Source: Bdellovibrionales bacterium (lineage in GTDB: Bacteria > Bdellovibrionota > JAFGOL01). From it: 5,536 nucleotides of DNA. Both the position numbers and the translations under genes were made by a program. Each line of letters begins with the position of its first letter. The first letter of the stretch is position 1. The stretch is taken from NCBI GenBank assembly GCA_022710165.1, contig JAKLHL010000108.1, positions 1 to 5,536 of the forward strand, read 5' to 3'. Shown here piece after piece: positions 1 through 5,536 of the stretch. The notes beneath the pieces are model-generated. The model did not search any database and had not been told where the DNA came from. It saw nothing but the letters and a program-made list of their open reading frames with translations.

Positions 1-224
1 CCACTCACCTGTTTTATAGCCCTAAAGACAACTTCTTTGCCCGTCCCACTCTCTCCACAGATACAGATGACATCAGCTGTAGCAGAATAAACTATGCCCC
101 AGGCTATAGCCTTAAGCATCTTTTGGTTTTTTGCTACAACGCCCTTGATCTCTACGTCAATACCCTCCACGTTCATCCTCAAAAAATCAGATTCATTTTC
201 CAAGACCTTAAACGAAATGCTCAT
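1..224 (-). CDS. Sigma-54-dependent transcriptional activator (AAA+ bEBP), 5' part only
   Basis: Only the first 74 residues lie in the window; the gene runs off the left edge. Residues 57-64 are GESGTGKE, the Walker A motif typical of sigma-54 enhancer-binding proteins, preceded by an N-terminal AAA+ region (KNQKML then ATADVICIC) and followed by VVFRAIKQVSG, matching the family pattern. Such proteins hydrolyse ATP to remodel RNA polymerase holding sigma-54 at -24/-12 promoters. Only about 30 residues precede the AAA+ domain, so there is no receiver, GAF or PAS domain; in that respect it resembles PspF-like activators. The ATG at 224 is chosen because a strong Shine-Dalgarno sits just before it. 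The open frame extends only about 40 codons further upstream, too few for a sensor domain. The GAFTGA loop and DNA-binding domain lie outside the window, so the specific regulator cannot be named. Confidence 0.88.
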   Translation of the reverse strand, partial: MSISFKVLENESDFLRMNVEGIDVEIKGVVAKNQKMLKAIAWGIVYSATADVICICGESGTGKEVVFRAIKQVS

Positions 225-227
225 AAA

Positions 228-236
228 CCCTCCCTC
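228..236 (-). promoter_or_regulatory. Ribosome binding site of the sigma-54 activator gene
   Basis: On the minus strand the purine run GAGGGAGGG ends three bases before the ATG at 224. It contains GGGAGG at a workable distance and is the strongest Shine-Dalgarno-like match in the upstream region. It fixes the start codon and hence the short N-terminus of the activator. Confidence 0.7.
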
Positions 237-260
237 TTTTTTGTTAACGGGAAGAAGAAC

Positions 261-276
261 AGCAATTTTTATGCCA
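261..276 (-). promoter_or_regulatory. Putative sigma-54 (-24/-12) promoter of the activator gene
   Basis: Read on the minus strand the site is TGGCATAAAAATTGCT. It has the GG of the -24 element and the GC of the -12 element separated by exactly 10 bases, the required sigma-54 spacing. Compared with the consensus TGGCACG-N4-TTGCW it differs only at the C and G that follow TGGCA. The predicted start point near base 250 would give a leader of about 26 nt that holds the Shine-Dalgarno and leads into the ATG at 224. This placement supports function. No good sigma-70 promoter was seen in the same gap. The implication, by inference, is that the activator gene is itself sigma-54 dependent and perhaps autoregulated. 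Confidence 0.6.
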
Positions 277-298
277 AAGAAGTGAGATAATGTTTTTA

Positions 299-325
299 AG
301 CATTTACCAAAAGGGGACAAATGCT
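299..325. repeat. Inverted repeat, 7-bp arms, possible activator binding site
   Basis: AGCATTT (299-305) and AAATGCT (319-325) are perfect reverse complements around a 13-base centre containing CCAAAAGG. The dyad lies between the protease stop codon and the sigma-54-type element, centred about 62 bp upstream of the predicted start point. That is a plausible position for an enhancer-binding protein site. It is not followed by a T run on the minus strand, so it does not look like an intrinsic terminator for the protease gene. The binding role is inference from position and symmetry only. Confidence 0.35.
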
Positions 326-344
326 CTTTAACATTTTTGATAAA

Positions 345-1424
345 TTAAATAGAAGAACTTATGTGTTGTGTGGCATTGAATTCATTGTCTTTTATTAGTT
401 GCGCCTCGTCGATCTCTGAAGACCTAAAGACCACGCCTGTATTGACATTCCTAAAGAGACAATCACTTATGATAATACTTTTTGAGTCTTTTATCAAAAT
501 TGGTTTATCTGTTTTCTCAAAGACAGAATTATTTACAGATACGTTTGAAGACTCGTTTATCATCAGCCTGTTGATGTTTAATCCTCTCAACATTACGTTC
601 TTTGAGTTGTGTACCAATATCCTGTTAACGCTATGGTCAGGCTCTAATATAACGTCGCTAGAGTTCCTTAAGATAAAGTCTTTTGCTTCACCCTTTGGTT
701 TGAGTTTAACTATTATTTGTGCGCTATCTTGTTTCAAGCCTATGAGTCTATCAAGTTCATTTTGTGTGCCAACAGAATACTCCAGACCCATAAAGCCCCT
801 TATATCAGCGACTTTGTAATGTTCATTAGACGTATCTGTGATCGCGTTTTGGAGCACAGTATTAATAACAGCTATTGAGCTTGCGTTCTGTTCGCTTGAC
901 AACACCACCATGCCACAAACCTCTGCATCCCTGTTAAGTACTGGGGCCCCGCTGAACCCCTTGGTCAGGAACACAGGAAGTTTCTTTGCATATGTTAATT
1001 TAGTATTTAGGGTTTCCTCTACGTCAACAGCAAGGAAAGAACCCTTGTGATACCCTGCAACAACAAGAGGGCCTTCGCAGGATCTGGAAAAAGTAAGTGC
1101 TGTCCCAACATCCCTTGCAGCGCCAAGCACAAGAACATCGTTCAATTCATCGTAGGCAACAATTGAAAGCTCTGTCCCCTTTAATTCACCATTTATTATT
1201 TTAATATTATTAGCATTAAGAAGCACGCTGTTAAGCAGGTGAAAACTCGTCAATATAACTGTCTTTTTGAGATCCTTATGGTTAACATAGAAACCGGTCC
1301 CAGAAGATATCATCCTACCATACCTGTCTTCAACGCCTATCTGATATATGCCATCCAGGCCCTGGGCCATTAAGCCGGCCGACAGTATGAAAACAAATAC
1401 TATTGTTATTATCTTTATCCTCAT
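345..1424 (-). CDS. Exported trypsin-like serine protease with C-terminal parallel beta-helix-like domain
   Basis: The 359-residue product begins with a signal peptide: basic MRIK, a hydrophobic stretch to about residue 18, and a likely cut after LMA (residues 18-20), so it should act outside the cytoplasm. Residues 25-195 form a chymotrypsin/HtrA-type domain. GTGF is at 42-45, His62 lies in the TSFHLL context, Asp96 in LNDVLVL, and Ser158 in GFSGAPVL, followed by VCGMVV. All three catalytic residues are therefore present. The second Gly of the usual GxSGGP is Ala160. There is no PDZ domain. Residues 250-350 instead carry repeated units of the type N-S-x-x-V/I-hydrophobic, at about 254, 273, 291 and 313, spaced 18-22 residues, as in right-handed parallel beta-helices. 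No strong Shine-Dalgarno precedes the ATG. It is divergent from nifU. The substrate is unknown; the beta-helix may bind polysaccharide or protein. Confidence 0.8.
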   Translation of the reverse strand: MRIKIITIVFVFILSAGLMAQGLDGIYQIGVEDRYGRMISSGTGFYVNHKDLKKTVILTSFHLLNSVLLNANNIKIINGELKGTELSIVAYDELNDVLVLGAARDVGTALTFSRSCEGPLVVAGYHKGSFLAVDVEETLNTKLTYAKKLPVFLTKGFSGAPVLNRDAEVCGMVVLSSEQNASSIAVINTVLQNAITDTSNEHYKVADIRGFMGLEYSVGTQNELDRLIGLKQDSAQIIVKLKPKGEAKDFILRNSSDVILEPDHSVNRILVHNSKNVMLRGLNINRLMINESSNVSVNNSVFEKTDKPILIKDSKSIIISDCLFRNVNTGVVFRSSEIDEAQLIKDNEFNATQHISSSI

Positions 1425-1486
1425 ACTAATACCAATCGGAATTTACCCTTGTTATCTTTAACAAAAGGATATAAAAGAGTGGCATT
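1425..1486. promoter_or_regulatory. Divergent intergenic region between the protease gene and nifU
   Basis: These 62 bp must hold start signals for both the minus-strand protease and the plus-strand nifU-nifS-rsmI run, unless transcription begins inside the opposing genes. On the plus strand a TATAAA at 1470-1475 could be a -10 element, but the nearest -35-like TTGTTA (1449-1454) is only 15 bp away and the leader would be very short. The nifU ribosome site is weak (AGAGTGG ending four bases before the ATG). I therefore do not assign exact promoters. Confidence 0.4.
1449..1464. repeat. Short dyad (TTGTTA-4-TAACAA), possible operator
   Basis: TTGTTA at 1449-1454 and TAACAA at 1459-1464 are exact reverse complements with a 4-base centre. 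The dyad sits in the middle of the 62-bp divergent gap and overlaps the only -35-like sequence there. A regulator bound here could affect both directions. The motif does not match the IscR, Fur or PerR consensus as I know them, so no regulator is proposed. In AT-rich DNA a 6-bp dyad can arise by chance. Confidence 0.3.
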
Positions 1487-2434
1487 ATGGCTTGGGAATA
1501 CTCTGAAAAAACAAAGAAACTCTTCACTGATGCAATAAATAACAGTGAAAACGCACACATAGGAGAGGTCGAAAACCCCGATGGAGAGGGTTTTCACGGA
1601 TCCTTGGTATGTGGTGATGCTATAAAGCTGACCTTCAGCGTTAAAAGAGATGAAAAACACCCAGAAAATGACATTATAACCAAGGCAAGGTATCTAACCT
1701 TTGGATGTACGTCTGCAATAGCCGCAAGTGAAGCTATATGCACCATCATGGAACACGGCAAATACACCCCAATAAAAGCCCTTTCACTCACAAAGGACGA
1801 TATAGTGGCTTTCCTTGATGGCTTGCCAACACAAAAAATACACTGTTCAATAATGGGAATAGAAGCGCTTTACGCCGCTATACACGATTGGGCAAAGAAA
1901 AGGGGTGTTGACCTTAAAAAATTTGGCGTCAAGAACGAATGTGTTGTTGATAACGAAAAGGAAACCGAGGATTCAAGGACTGTTTGCCGCTGTATGGGCA
2001 TGAATAAAAAATACATAAGGGATCAAATAAAGGACCTCAAGCTAAGATCAGTTGAAGAGGTGGTAAGTGTTATAAAGGCTGGGAGCGTTTGTGGGAGCTG
2101 TATTGAGGAGAGTGGCGGTATCAGGGATATACTGAACGAGGTCTGGGGTTACGATAAAAGCAAAGCAACACCACCAGAGCACAGCGATCAGAACAAAACT
2201 CCATATCAGATATCCAAGGAGATCGAGAAAGTTTTGTCCAGCGACATAATCCCTATACTTGAAAGGGATGGCGGTGGCCTTGAGATAATAGATATAAGAG
2301 GTAAAGAGCTGTATTTCAAGTTAAAGGGCGCTTGCAGAGCTTGCCATGCAGCGAACGATACTATTGAGTATACGATACAGAAAATATTAAGGGATAAAGT
2401 CGATAAAGACGTAAAAGTAATAAACGTAGGGTAG
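1487..2434 (+). CDS. nifU: NIF-type iron-sulfur cluster scaffold protein NifU (three domains)
   Basis: The 315-residue protein has the full NifU architecture. Residues 1-135 are the IscU-like scaffold with the three cluster cysteines Cys42 (VCGDAIKL, including Asp44), Cys74 (FGCTS) and Cys120 (IHCSIMG). Residues 165-220 are the BFD-like [2Fe-2S] domain with Cys167-x-Cys169 and Cys202-x-x-Cys205. Residues 240-312 are the Nfu domain with Cys283-x-x-Cys286. Between 222 and 240 lies a polar linker. NifU assembles [2Fe-2S] and [4Fe-4S] clusters in the cytoplasm using sulfur from NifS and passes them to apoproteins. The Nfu motif reads GACRACHAAN rather than the common GACxGCPSS, but both cysteines remain. 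The ATG at 1487 is the first start after an in-frame stop at 1472. nifS follows 9 nt downstream. No nitrogenase genes are visible, so a general Fe-S role is likely. Confidence 0.95.
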   Translation: MAWEYSEKTKKLFTDAINNSENAHIGEVENPDGEGFHGSLVCGDAIKLTFSVKRDEKHPENDIITKARYLTFGCTSAIAASEAICTIMEHGKYTPIKALSLTKDDIVAFLDGLPTQKIHCSIMGIEALYAAIHDWAKKRGVDLKKFGVKNECVVDNEKETEDSRTVCRCMGMNKKYIRDQIKDLKLRSVEEVVSVIKAGSVCGSCIEESGGIRDILNEVWGYDKSKATPPEHSDQNKTPYQISKEIEKVLSSDIIPILERDGGGLEIIDIRGKELYFKLKGACRACHAANDTIEYTIQKILRDKVDKDVKVINVG

Positions 2435-2436
2435 GA
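2433..2436 (+). promoter_or_regulatory. Ribosome binding site of nifS, overlapping the nifU stop
   Basis: AGGA at 2433-2436 overlaps the TAG stop of nifU and stands 7 nt before the ATG at 2444. The arrangement suggests translational coupling of scaffold and desulfurase. Confidence 0.6.
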
Positions 2437-2443
2437 AAATCTA

Positions 2444-3673
2444 ATGTCAAAGATCACTTATTTAGACTACAACGCAACAACCCCAATAGATCCAAATGTC
2501 CTGGATGTAATGCTGCCTTATTTTAAGGAAAAATATGCTAACCCAAGCAGTAAATATAGATTTGCAATGGACATATCTGCTGATGTTGAAAAGGCCAGGG
2601 CTGTTATAGCCAATTGTCTTGGTGTTGAGCATAGCGACGAGATAGTTTTTACTGGTTCGGCAACAGAAAGCGTTAACCATGCAATAAGAGGAACACTAAA
2701 GACCTATCCTGAGAAAAACCACATTATAACCACCGTGGTTGAACATCCGGCTGTACTAGACACCTGTAAAGACCTTGAAAGGGATGGATATAAAGTAACT
2801 TTCCTAAAGGTTAACAACAACGGTGAACTTGATGAGAATGAACTTAAGACATCAATAACGGAACACACCGCCATAATAAGTATAATGCATGCAAACAACG
2901 AGACTGGGGTCGTTTTCCCAATTGGTAAATTATCAAAACTGGCCAAAAAGGTGAACCCCGAAGTTCTTTTCCACACCGACGCCACGCAAAGCGTTGGTAA
3001 AATTAACATTGATCTAAACTCTGACGAGTATAAAGATATAGACTTCCTGTCAATGAGCGGCCACAAAGTATATGCTCCTAAGGGTATAGGGATACTTTTC
3101 TCAAGAAAAGGAACTAGGCTCAGGAAGTTCATTACTGGCGGACATCATGAATTCAATAAAAGGGCCGGAACCCTGAACGTGCCTCTAATACTGGGTTTGG
3201 CCAAGGCGTTTGAGCTTCTTAAGGAAGAGCTCGCATCTGGTAAACAGGATAAGCTTGCAAAATTAAGGACCAAAATAGAGACAGAGATCACAAAAAGGAT
3301 ACCCTATATAAACATAAACGGTTTAAAAGCACAGAGGCTGAGCAACACAACCAACATTTCTTTCGATTGCATTGAGGGTGAATCGATCCTTTTCCAATTA
3401 GATAAAATGGGCTTCTGTATTTCTTCTGGCTCAGCGTGTACGTCGGGGTCTCTTGAACCAAGCCATGTTCTGCGAGCAATGCACGTTCCTATTACTTCTG
3501 CCCACAGCAGTCTAAGGATCAGTCTTGGGCGTTTTACAAAAGAGGAAGAAGTGGATGATTTCATATCGTCTCTACCAACAATAATATCGAGGCTGAGAGA
3601 AATATCGCCTTTTTGGGACAAGAAGACCAACAAGCCAAACGACAAGGCCATCCAATATAGTTGTCAAAACTAA
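2444..3673 (+). CDS. nifS: Cysteine desulfurase NifS (PLP-dependent, class V aminotransferase fold)
   Basis: The 409-residue enzyme converts L-cysteine to alanine and leaves a persulfide that feeds NifU. Visible landmarks are the N-terminal YLDYNATTP (6-14), His101 in EHPAV (stacks on PLP), NNETG at 151-155, Asp179 and Gln182 in HTDATQSVGK, and the PLP lysine Lys208 in SGHKVYAPKG. The catalytic loop SSGSACTSGSLEPSHVLRAM has Cys332 and is typical of the NifS/IscS group I class. SLRISLGRF at 356-364 closes the active site region. One oddity is the segment 232-246, HHEFNKRAGTLN after GG, where most relatives read close to QERGRRAGTEN; the Glu before Asn is Leu244. It follows nifU by 9 nt and precedes rsmI by 14 nt, so one transcript is likely. 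The name nifS rather than iscS is chosen because the partner is a three-domain NifU. Confidence 0.95.
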   Translation: MSKITYLDYNATTPIDPNVLDVMLPYFKEKYANPSSKYRFAMDISADVEKARAVIANCLGVEHSDEIVFTGSATESVNHAIRGTLKTYPEKNHIITTVVEHPAVLDTCKDLERDGYKVTFLKVNNNGELDENELKTSITEHTAIISIMHANNETGVVFPIGKLSKLAKKVNPEVLFHTDATQSVGKINIDLNSDEYKDIDFLSMSGHKVYAPKGIGILFSRKGTRLRKFITGGHHEFNKRAGTLNVPLILGLAKAFELLKEELASGKQDKLAKLRTKIETEITKRIPYININGLKAQRLSNTTNISFDCIEGESILFQLDKMGFCISSGSACTSGSLEPSHVLRAMHVPITSAHSSLRISLGRFTKEEEVDDFISSLPTIISRLREISPFWDKKTNKPNDKAIQYSCQN

Positions 3674-3687
3674 GGGCCCTAAAGATA

Positions 3688-4509
3688 ATGCCAAAAAGTC
3701 TTTATGTAGTAGCAACACCGATAGGCAACCTTAAAGACATAAGCACTAGGGCTGTAGAGACTTTAAAGACCGTAGACCTAATACTTGCAGAGGATACCAG
3801 AAGAACAAAGGTGCTTTTAGACCACTACGGCATAAAAACGCCCACACTCTCTCTACACAAGTTTAATGAATATTCACGACTATCCAAAATTAAAGAATTA
3901 TTTGAACAGGATAAAAGCCTGGCCCTAGTTTCTGATGCGGGCACACCATTAATTTCTGATCCAGGAGAAGGCTTAGTTGAATATTCAATAAACAACAAAA
4001 TACCTGTAATCCCAATACCCGGGCCTTCGTCTTTGACCACACTTCTTTCTGTTAGTGGTTTAGACCTAAAAAGTGCCCCTCCGGTTTTTTTGGGTTTTAT
4101 GCCTCATTCAAAAGAAAAGACCAAAGCCTTATTAGAAAGACTTTTTTCTGATGACTTCACTTATGTGGTTTTTGAGTCACCCCTTAGGATTAGGTCACTT
4201 ATTGAATTAATAAGGGCTATAGACCAAAATTCAAAGATCGTTATAGGCAGGGAGCTAACTAAGATCCATGAAGAGATCCTGGTTTTAAATCCAGGAGAAA
4301 AATTAGATGAAATAAAAGAAAAAGGAGAGTTCGTAATAGCCATCCAGCCCTCAATAAAAAGCAATAAAAACAATAAGGTAAACGTCTCTGGGGGTAATTC
4401 TGAAGATACTCGTGGTTTGTCCAAACTATTAGCTAACTATTTGAATATAAACCAAAAAGAAGCTTATTCTGTGCTACTGGAACTTAAAGAGCGCTTTACC
4501 AAGATTTAA
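3688..4509 (+). CDS. rsmI: 16S rRNA (cytidine-1402 2'-O)-methyltransferase RsmI
   Basis: The 274-residue product is a tetrapyrrole-methylase-fold (SPOUT-unrelated) enzyme that transfers a methyl from S-adenosylmethionine to the 2'-OH of C1402 in the ribosomal decoding centre. Signature motifs are LYVVATPIGNL (5-15), EDTRRT (35-40), SDAGTPLISDPG (82-93), PGPSS (111-115), FLGF followed by FESPLR, and a C-terminal helical HTH-like segment with KLLANYLNINQKEAY. Length matches the family (about 275-290). The ATG at 3688 is used because the protein then starts MPKSLYVVATPIGN, as in relatives. A TTG at 3661 in the same frame would overlap the nifS end and add eight residues with no family counterpart. 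The AAGGG at 3672-3676 is a modest ribosome site, 11 nt away. It ends 18 bp before the convergent bactofilin gene. Confidence 0.95.
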   Translation: MPKSLYVVATPIGNLKDISTRAVETLKTVDLILAEDTRRTKVLLDHYGIKTPTLSLHKFNEYSRLSKIKELFEQDKSLALVSDAGTPLISDPGEGLVEYSINNKIPVIPIPGPSSLTTLLSVSGLDLKSAPPVFLGFMPHSKEKTKALLERLFSDDFTYVVFESPLRIRSLIELIRAIDQNSKIVIGRELTKIHEEILVLNPGEKLDEIKEKGEFVIAIQPSIKSNKNNKVNVSGGNSEDTRGLSKLLANYLNINQKEAYSVLLELKERFTKI

Positions 4510-4527
4510 ATATTTAATATTATTGAT
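4510..4527. other. 18-bp convergent gap between rsmI and the bactofilin gene
   Basis: The stop codons of two convergent genes are separated by 18 bp made almost wholly of A and T. There is no GC-rich stem with a T run, so no intrinsic bidirectional terminator is visible. Transcripts from both sides probably run into each other or end by a factor-dependent route. Confidence 0.6.
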
Positions 4528-4875
4528 TTATCCCATCTTTGTGGTGCCGTCAAAGACTACACCCTCTTCCATTGAAATAGATGGAGCAGACAGGTTTCCT
4601 TTTATCATTGCTGGCTTATATATTTCTATTTTATTCTTTGCGTTTATATCTCCAACAACTTTTCCACTAACTATTACAACATCTGCAAGTATGTTCCCGG
4701 AAACAAAACCTGAATCTTCTATTATTAATATATCGTTGGTAAATATCTCCCCCTCAAAGTTGCCCCCCAGCCTAAGGACCCCTTCAAAGGATAAACGTCC
4801 CTTAAACTCACAGCCGCTTTGTATGATCCCAGAGACATTCTCATTAAGCCTTAAATAATGTTCTTTAGTTTTCAT
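4528..4875 (-). CDS. Bactofilin family cytoskeletal protein
   Basis: The 115-residue product is a compact bactofilin domain with short tails. Bactofilins polymerise without nucleotide into filaments that act as scaffolds for cell shape, polar localisation or envelope enzymes. The sequence shows the beta-solenoid pattern: glycines at about 26, 42, 60, 75, 93 and 110, each in a hydrophobic-x-Gly-x-hydrophobic setting (FKGRL, FEGEI, VSGNI, VVGDI, IKGNL, FDGTT), at 15-18 residue spacing. It has no transmembrane segment, but the short N-terminus could contact the membrane. The start is taken at the ATG at 4875 because AGAGGGG lies four bases before it; an in-frame TTG at 4899 has no such support. 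It lies 39 nt downstream of parB on the same strand, so co-transcription with the segregation genes is likely. Confidence 0.9.
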   Translation of the reverse strand: MKTKEHYLRLNENVSGIIQSGCEFKGRLSFEGVLRLGGNFEGEIFTNDILIIEDSGFVSGNILADVVIVSGKVVGDINAKNKIEIYKPAMIKGNLSAPSISMEEGVVFDGTTKMG

Positions 4876-4879
4876 AACA

Positions 4880-4886
4880 CCCCTCT
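4880..4886 (-). promoter_or_regulatory. Ribosome binding site that sets the bactofilin start
   Basis: AGAGGGG on the minus strand is followed by TGTT and the ATG at 4875. It is a strong Shine-Dalgarno-like match and rules in favour of the 115-residue form over the longer TTG-initiated form. Confidence 0.65.
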
Positions 4887-4914
4887 TTTGAATATCCAAT
4901 GGCTATTCTTTTGC

Positions 4915-5536
4915 TTAGTCAAACAATATGCCTAGGATCCTTTCGAAGTCGTCTCTGTTAAAGTACTCTATAACGAACGAGCCCTTATCATAGCGACCCT
5001 TTATGTTAACTTTAGTGTGGAACTTTTGTCTTAGGTTGTCTTCAATTGAAGAGAAAAGGTCTTCTTTCTTATTATGCATACTGCCTGACTTGGATAAATC
5101 TTTTTTCGGGGCCTTTATTTTGTTTATCAAGGCTTCTGTTTCCCTAACGGATATCTCTTTTGTTAACACAAGTTCTGTAACTTTTCTTATTTCAGCCTCG
5201 TTATCTAAAGAACAGATTAACTTTGCGTGACCAGTACTTAATCTTCCTGACTCTATCTCTTTTTGAACATAATCAGGAAGCTTAAGAAGTCTTAAACAAT
5301 TCGTGACCGTGCTCCTGTCTTTGCCTACTTTTTTAGAAACCTCTTCCTGGGTCATGCTATATTCGTCTACCAACTGCTTGTAGGCTCGTCCTTCCTCTAT
5401 TGCGTTCAGGTCTGCTCTTTGTATGTTCTCTATCAACGCAGTAAGAAGTGTGGTCTTGTCTGACATGTCCTTAAAAACAACTGGGACCTCTCTCAACCCC
5501 GCAAGTTTCGACGCTCTCCACCTTCTTTCTCCAGCT
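4915..5536 (-). CDS. parB: Chromosome-partitioning protein ParB, N-terminus beyond the window
   Basis: The last 206 residues are visible; about 75-80 N-terminal residues lie past the right edge. ParB binds parS near the origin, then uses CTP to clamp and slide on DNA, and stimulates ParA. Near the start of the visible part is GERRWRA (2-8), the CTP-binding GERR motif, followed by KLAGLREVPV. Next come ENIQRADLNAIEE (36-48), the helix-turn-helix with MTQEEVSKKVGKDRSTVTNCLRLL (61-84), and LSTGHAKLI (99-107). A polar linker spans about 140-155, and a C-terminal dimerisation domain covers about 156-206. All are standard for chromosomal ParB. A TTG at 5496 lies inside this frame but is not the start, because the GERR motif precedes it. 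parA would be expected upstream, outside the window. Confidence 0.95.
   Translation of the reverse strand, partial: AGERRWRASKLAGLREVPVVFKDMSDKTTLLTALIENIQRADLNAIEEGRAYKQLVDEYSMTQEEVSKKVGKDRSTVTNCLRLLKLPDYVQKEIESGRLSTGHAKLICSLDNEAEIRKVTELVLTKEISVRETEALINKIKAPKKDLSKSGSMHNKKEDLFSSIEDNLRQKFHTKVNIKGRYDKGSFVIEYFNRDDFERILGILFD

Noticed and set aside
299..325. Intrinsic terminator for the protease gene
   Set aside because: The dyad is AT-rich with a 13-base loop and is not followed by a T run on the minus strand.
361..819. 152-codon plus-strand open frame opposite the protease gene
   Set aside because: It lies wholly antisense to a gene with a clear signal peptide and catalytic triad, shows no recognisable motif, and has a low-complexity Ser/Leu/Phe-rich composition typical of an antisense shadow.
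1421..1660. Minus-strand open frame overlapping the start of nifU and abutting the protease start
   Set aside because: Most of it is antisense to the well-supported nifU N-terminus and its product has no recognisable features. It does not extend the protease, whose signal peptide begins at the ATG at 1424.
2704..3132. 142-codon minus-strand open frame opposite nifS
   Set aside because: It is fully inside nifS on the other strand and has no domain signature or ribosome site; nifS is certain from its catalytic motifs.
3661..3687. Upstream TTG start for rsmI
   Set aside because: It would overlap nifS and add eight residues not expected in RsmI. The ATG at 3688 gives the family-typical N-terminus.
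4876..4899. Upstream TTG start for the bactofilin gene
   Set aside because: The strong AGAGGGG ribosome site lies between this TTG and the ATG at 4875, supporting the shorter form.
4915..5536. parS centromere sites near parB
   Set aside because: No sequence close to the TGTTTCACGTGAAACA consensus was found in the window.

Overview
The window is a chromosomal stretch from a bacterium with moderately AT-rich DNA and heavy use of ATA (Ile) and AGG/AGA (Arg) codons. It carries a sigma-54 activator, a secreted protease, a NIF-type iron-sulfur assembly pair, the rRNA methyltransferase RsmI, a bactofilin and ParB. That set points to a free-living, probably Gram-negative bacterium. A deltaproteobacterial-like or deep-branching thermophile-like lineage would fit, but the sequence does not settle the taxon.

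Layout: (1) bases 1-224, minus strand, hold the start of a sigma-54-dependent activator of the AAA+ family, cut by the window edge inside the ATPase domain just after Walker A. (2) Bases 225-344 are non-coding; they contain a well-spaced sigma-54-type -24/-12 element pointing at the activator gene and, about 60 bp upstream of its predicted start point, a 7-bp-arm inverted repeat. (3) Bases 345-1424, minus, encode an exported trypsin-like serine protease with an unusual C-terminal parallel beta-helix-like domain. (4) Bases 1425-1486 are a divergent promoter region with a short dyad. (5) Bases 1487-4509, plus, are a tight co-directional run: three-domain nifU, cysteine desulfurase nifS (9-nt gap) and rsmI (14-nt gap). 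(6) An 18-bp convergent gap precedes bactofilin (4528-4875) and parB (4915 to beyond 5536), both minus, with parB upstream in transcription order.

How they work together: NifS takes sulfur from cysteine and NifU builds Fe-S clusters on its scaffold domains. With no nitrogenase genes in view, this pair is best read as a housekeeping Fe-S system of the NIF type. RsmI rides in the same transcription unit but modifies 16S rRNA. ParB (chromosome segregation) next to a bactofilin (polymerising cytoskeletal protein) makes a cell-organisation unit whose parA would be expected just beyond the right edge. The protease and sigma-54 activator form a separate minus-strand region; a functional link between them is not shown.

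I see no CRISPR array, tRNA/rRNA, insertion sequence, riboswitch or convincing intrinsic terminator. The least ordinary items are the protease/beta-helix fusion and the sigma-54 promoter plus dyad in front of an activator that has no N-terminal sensory domain.
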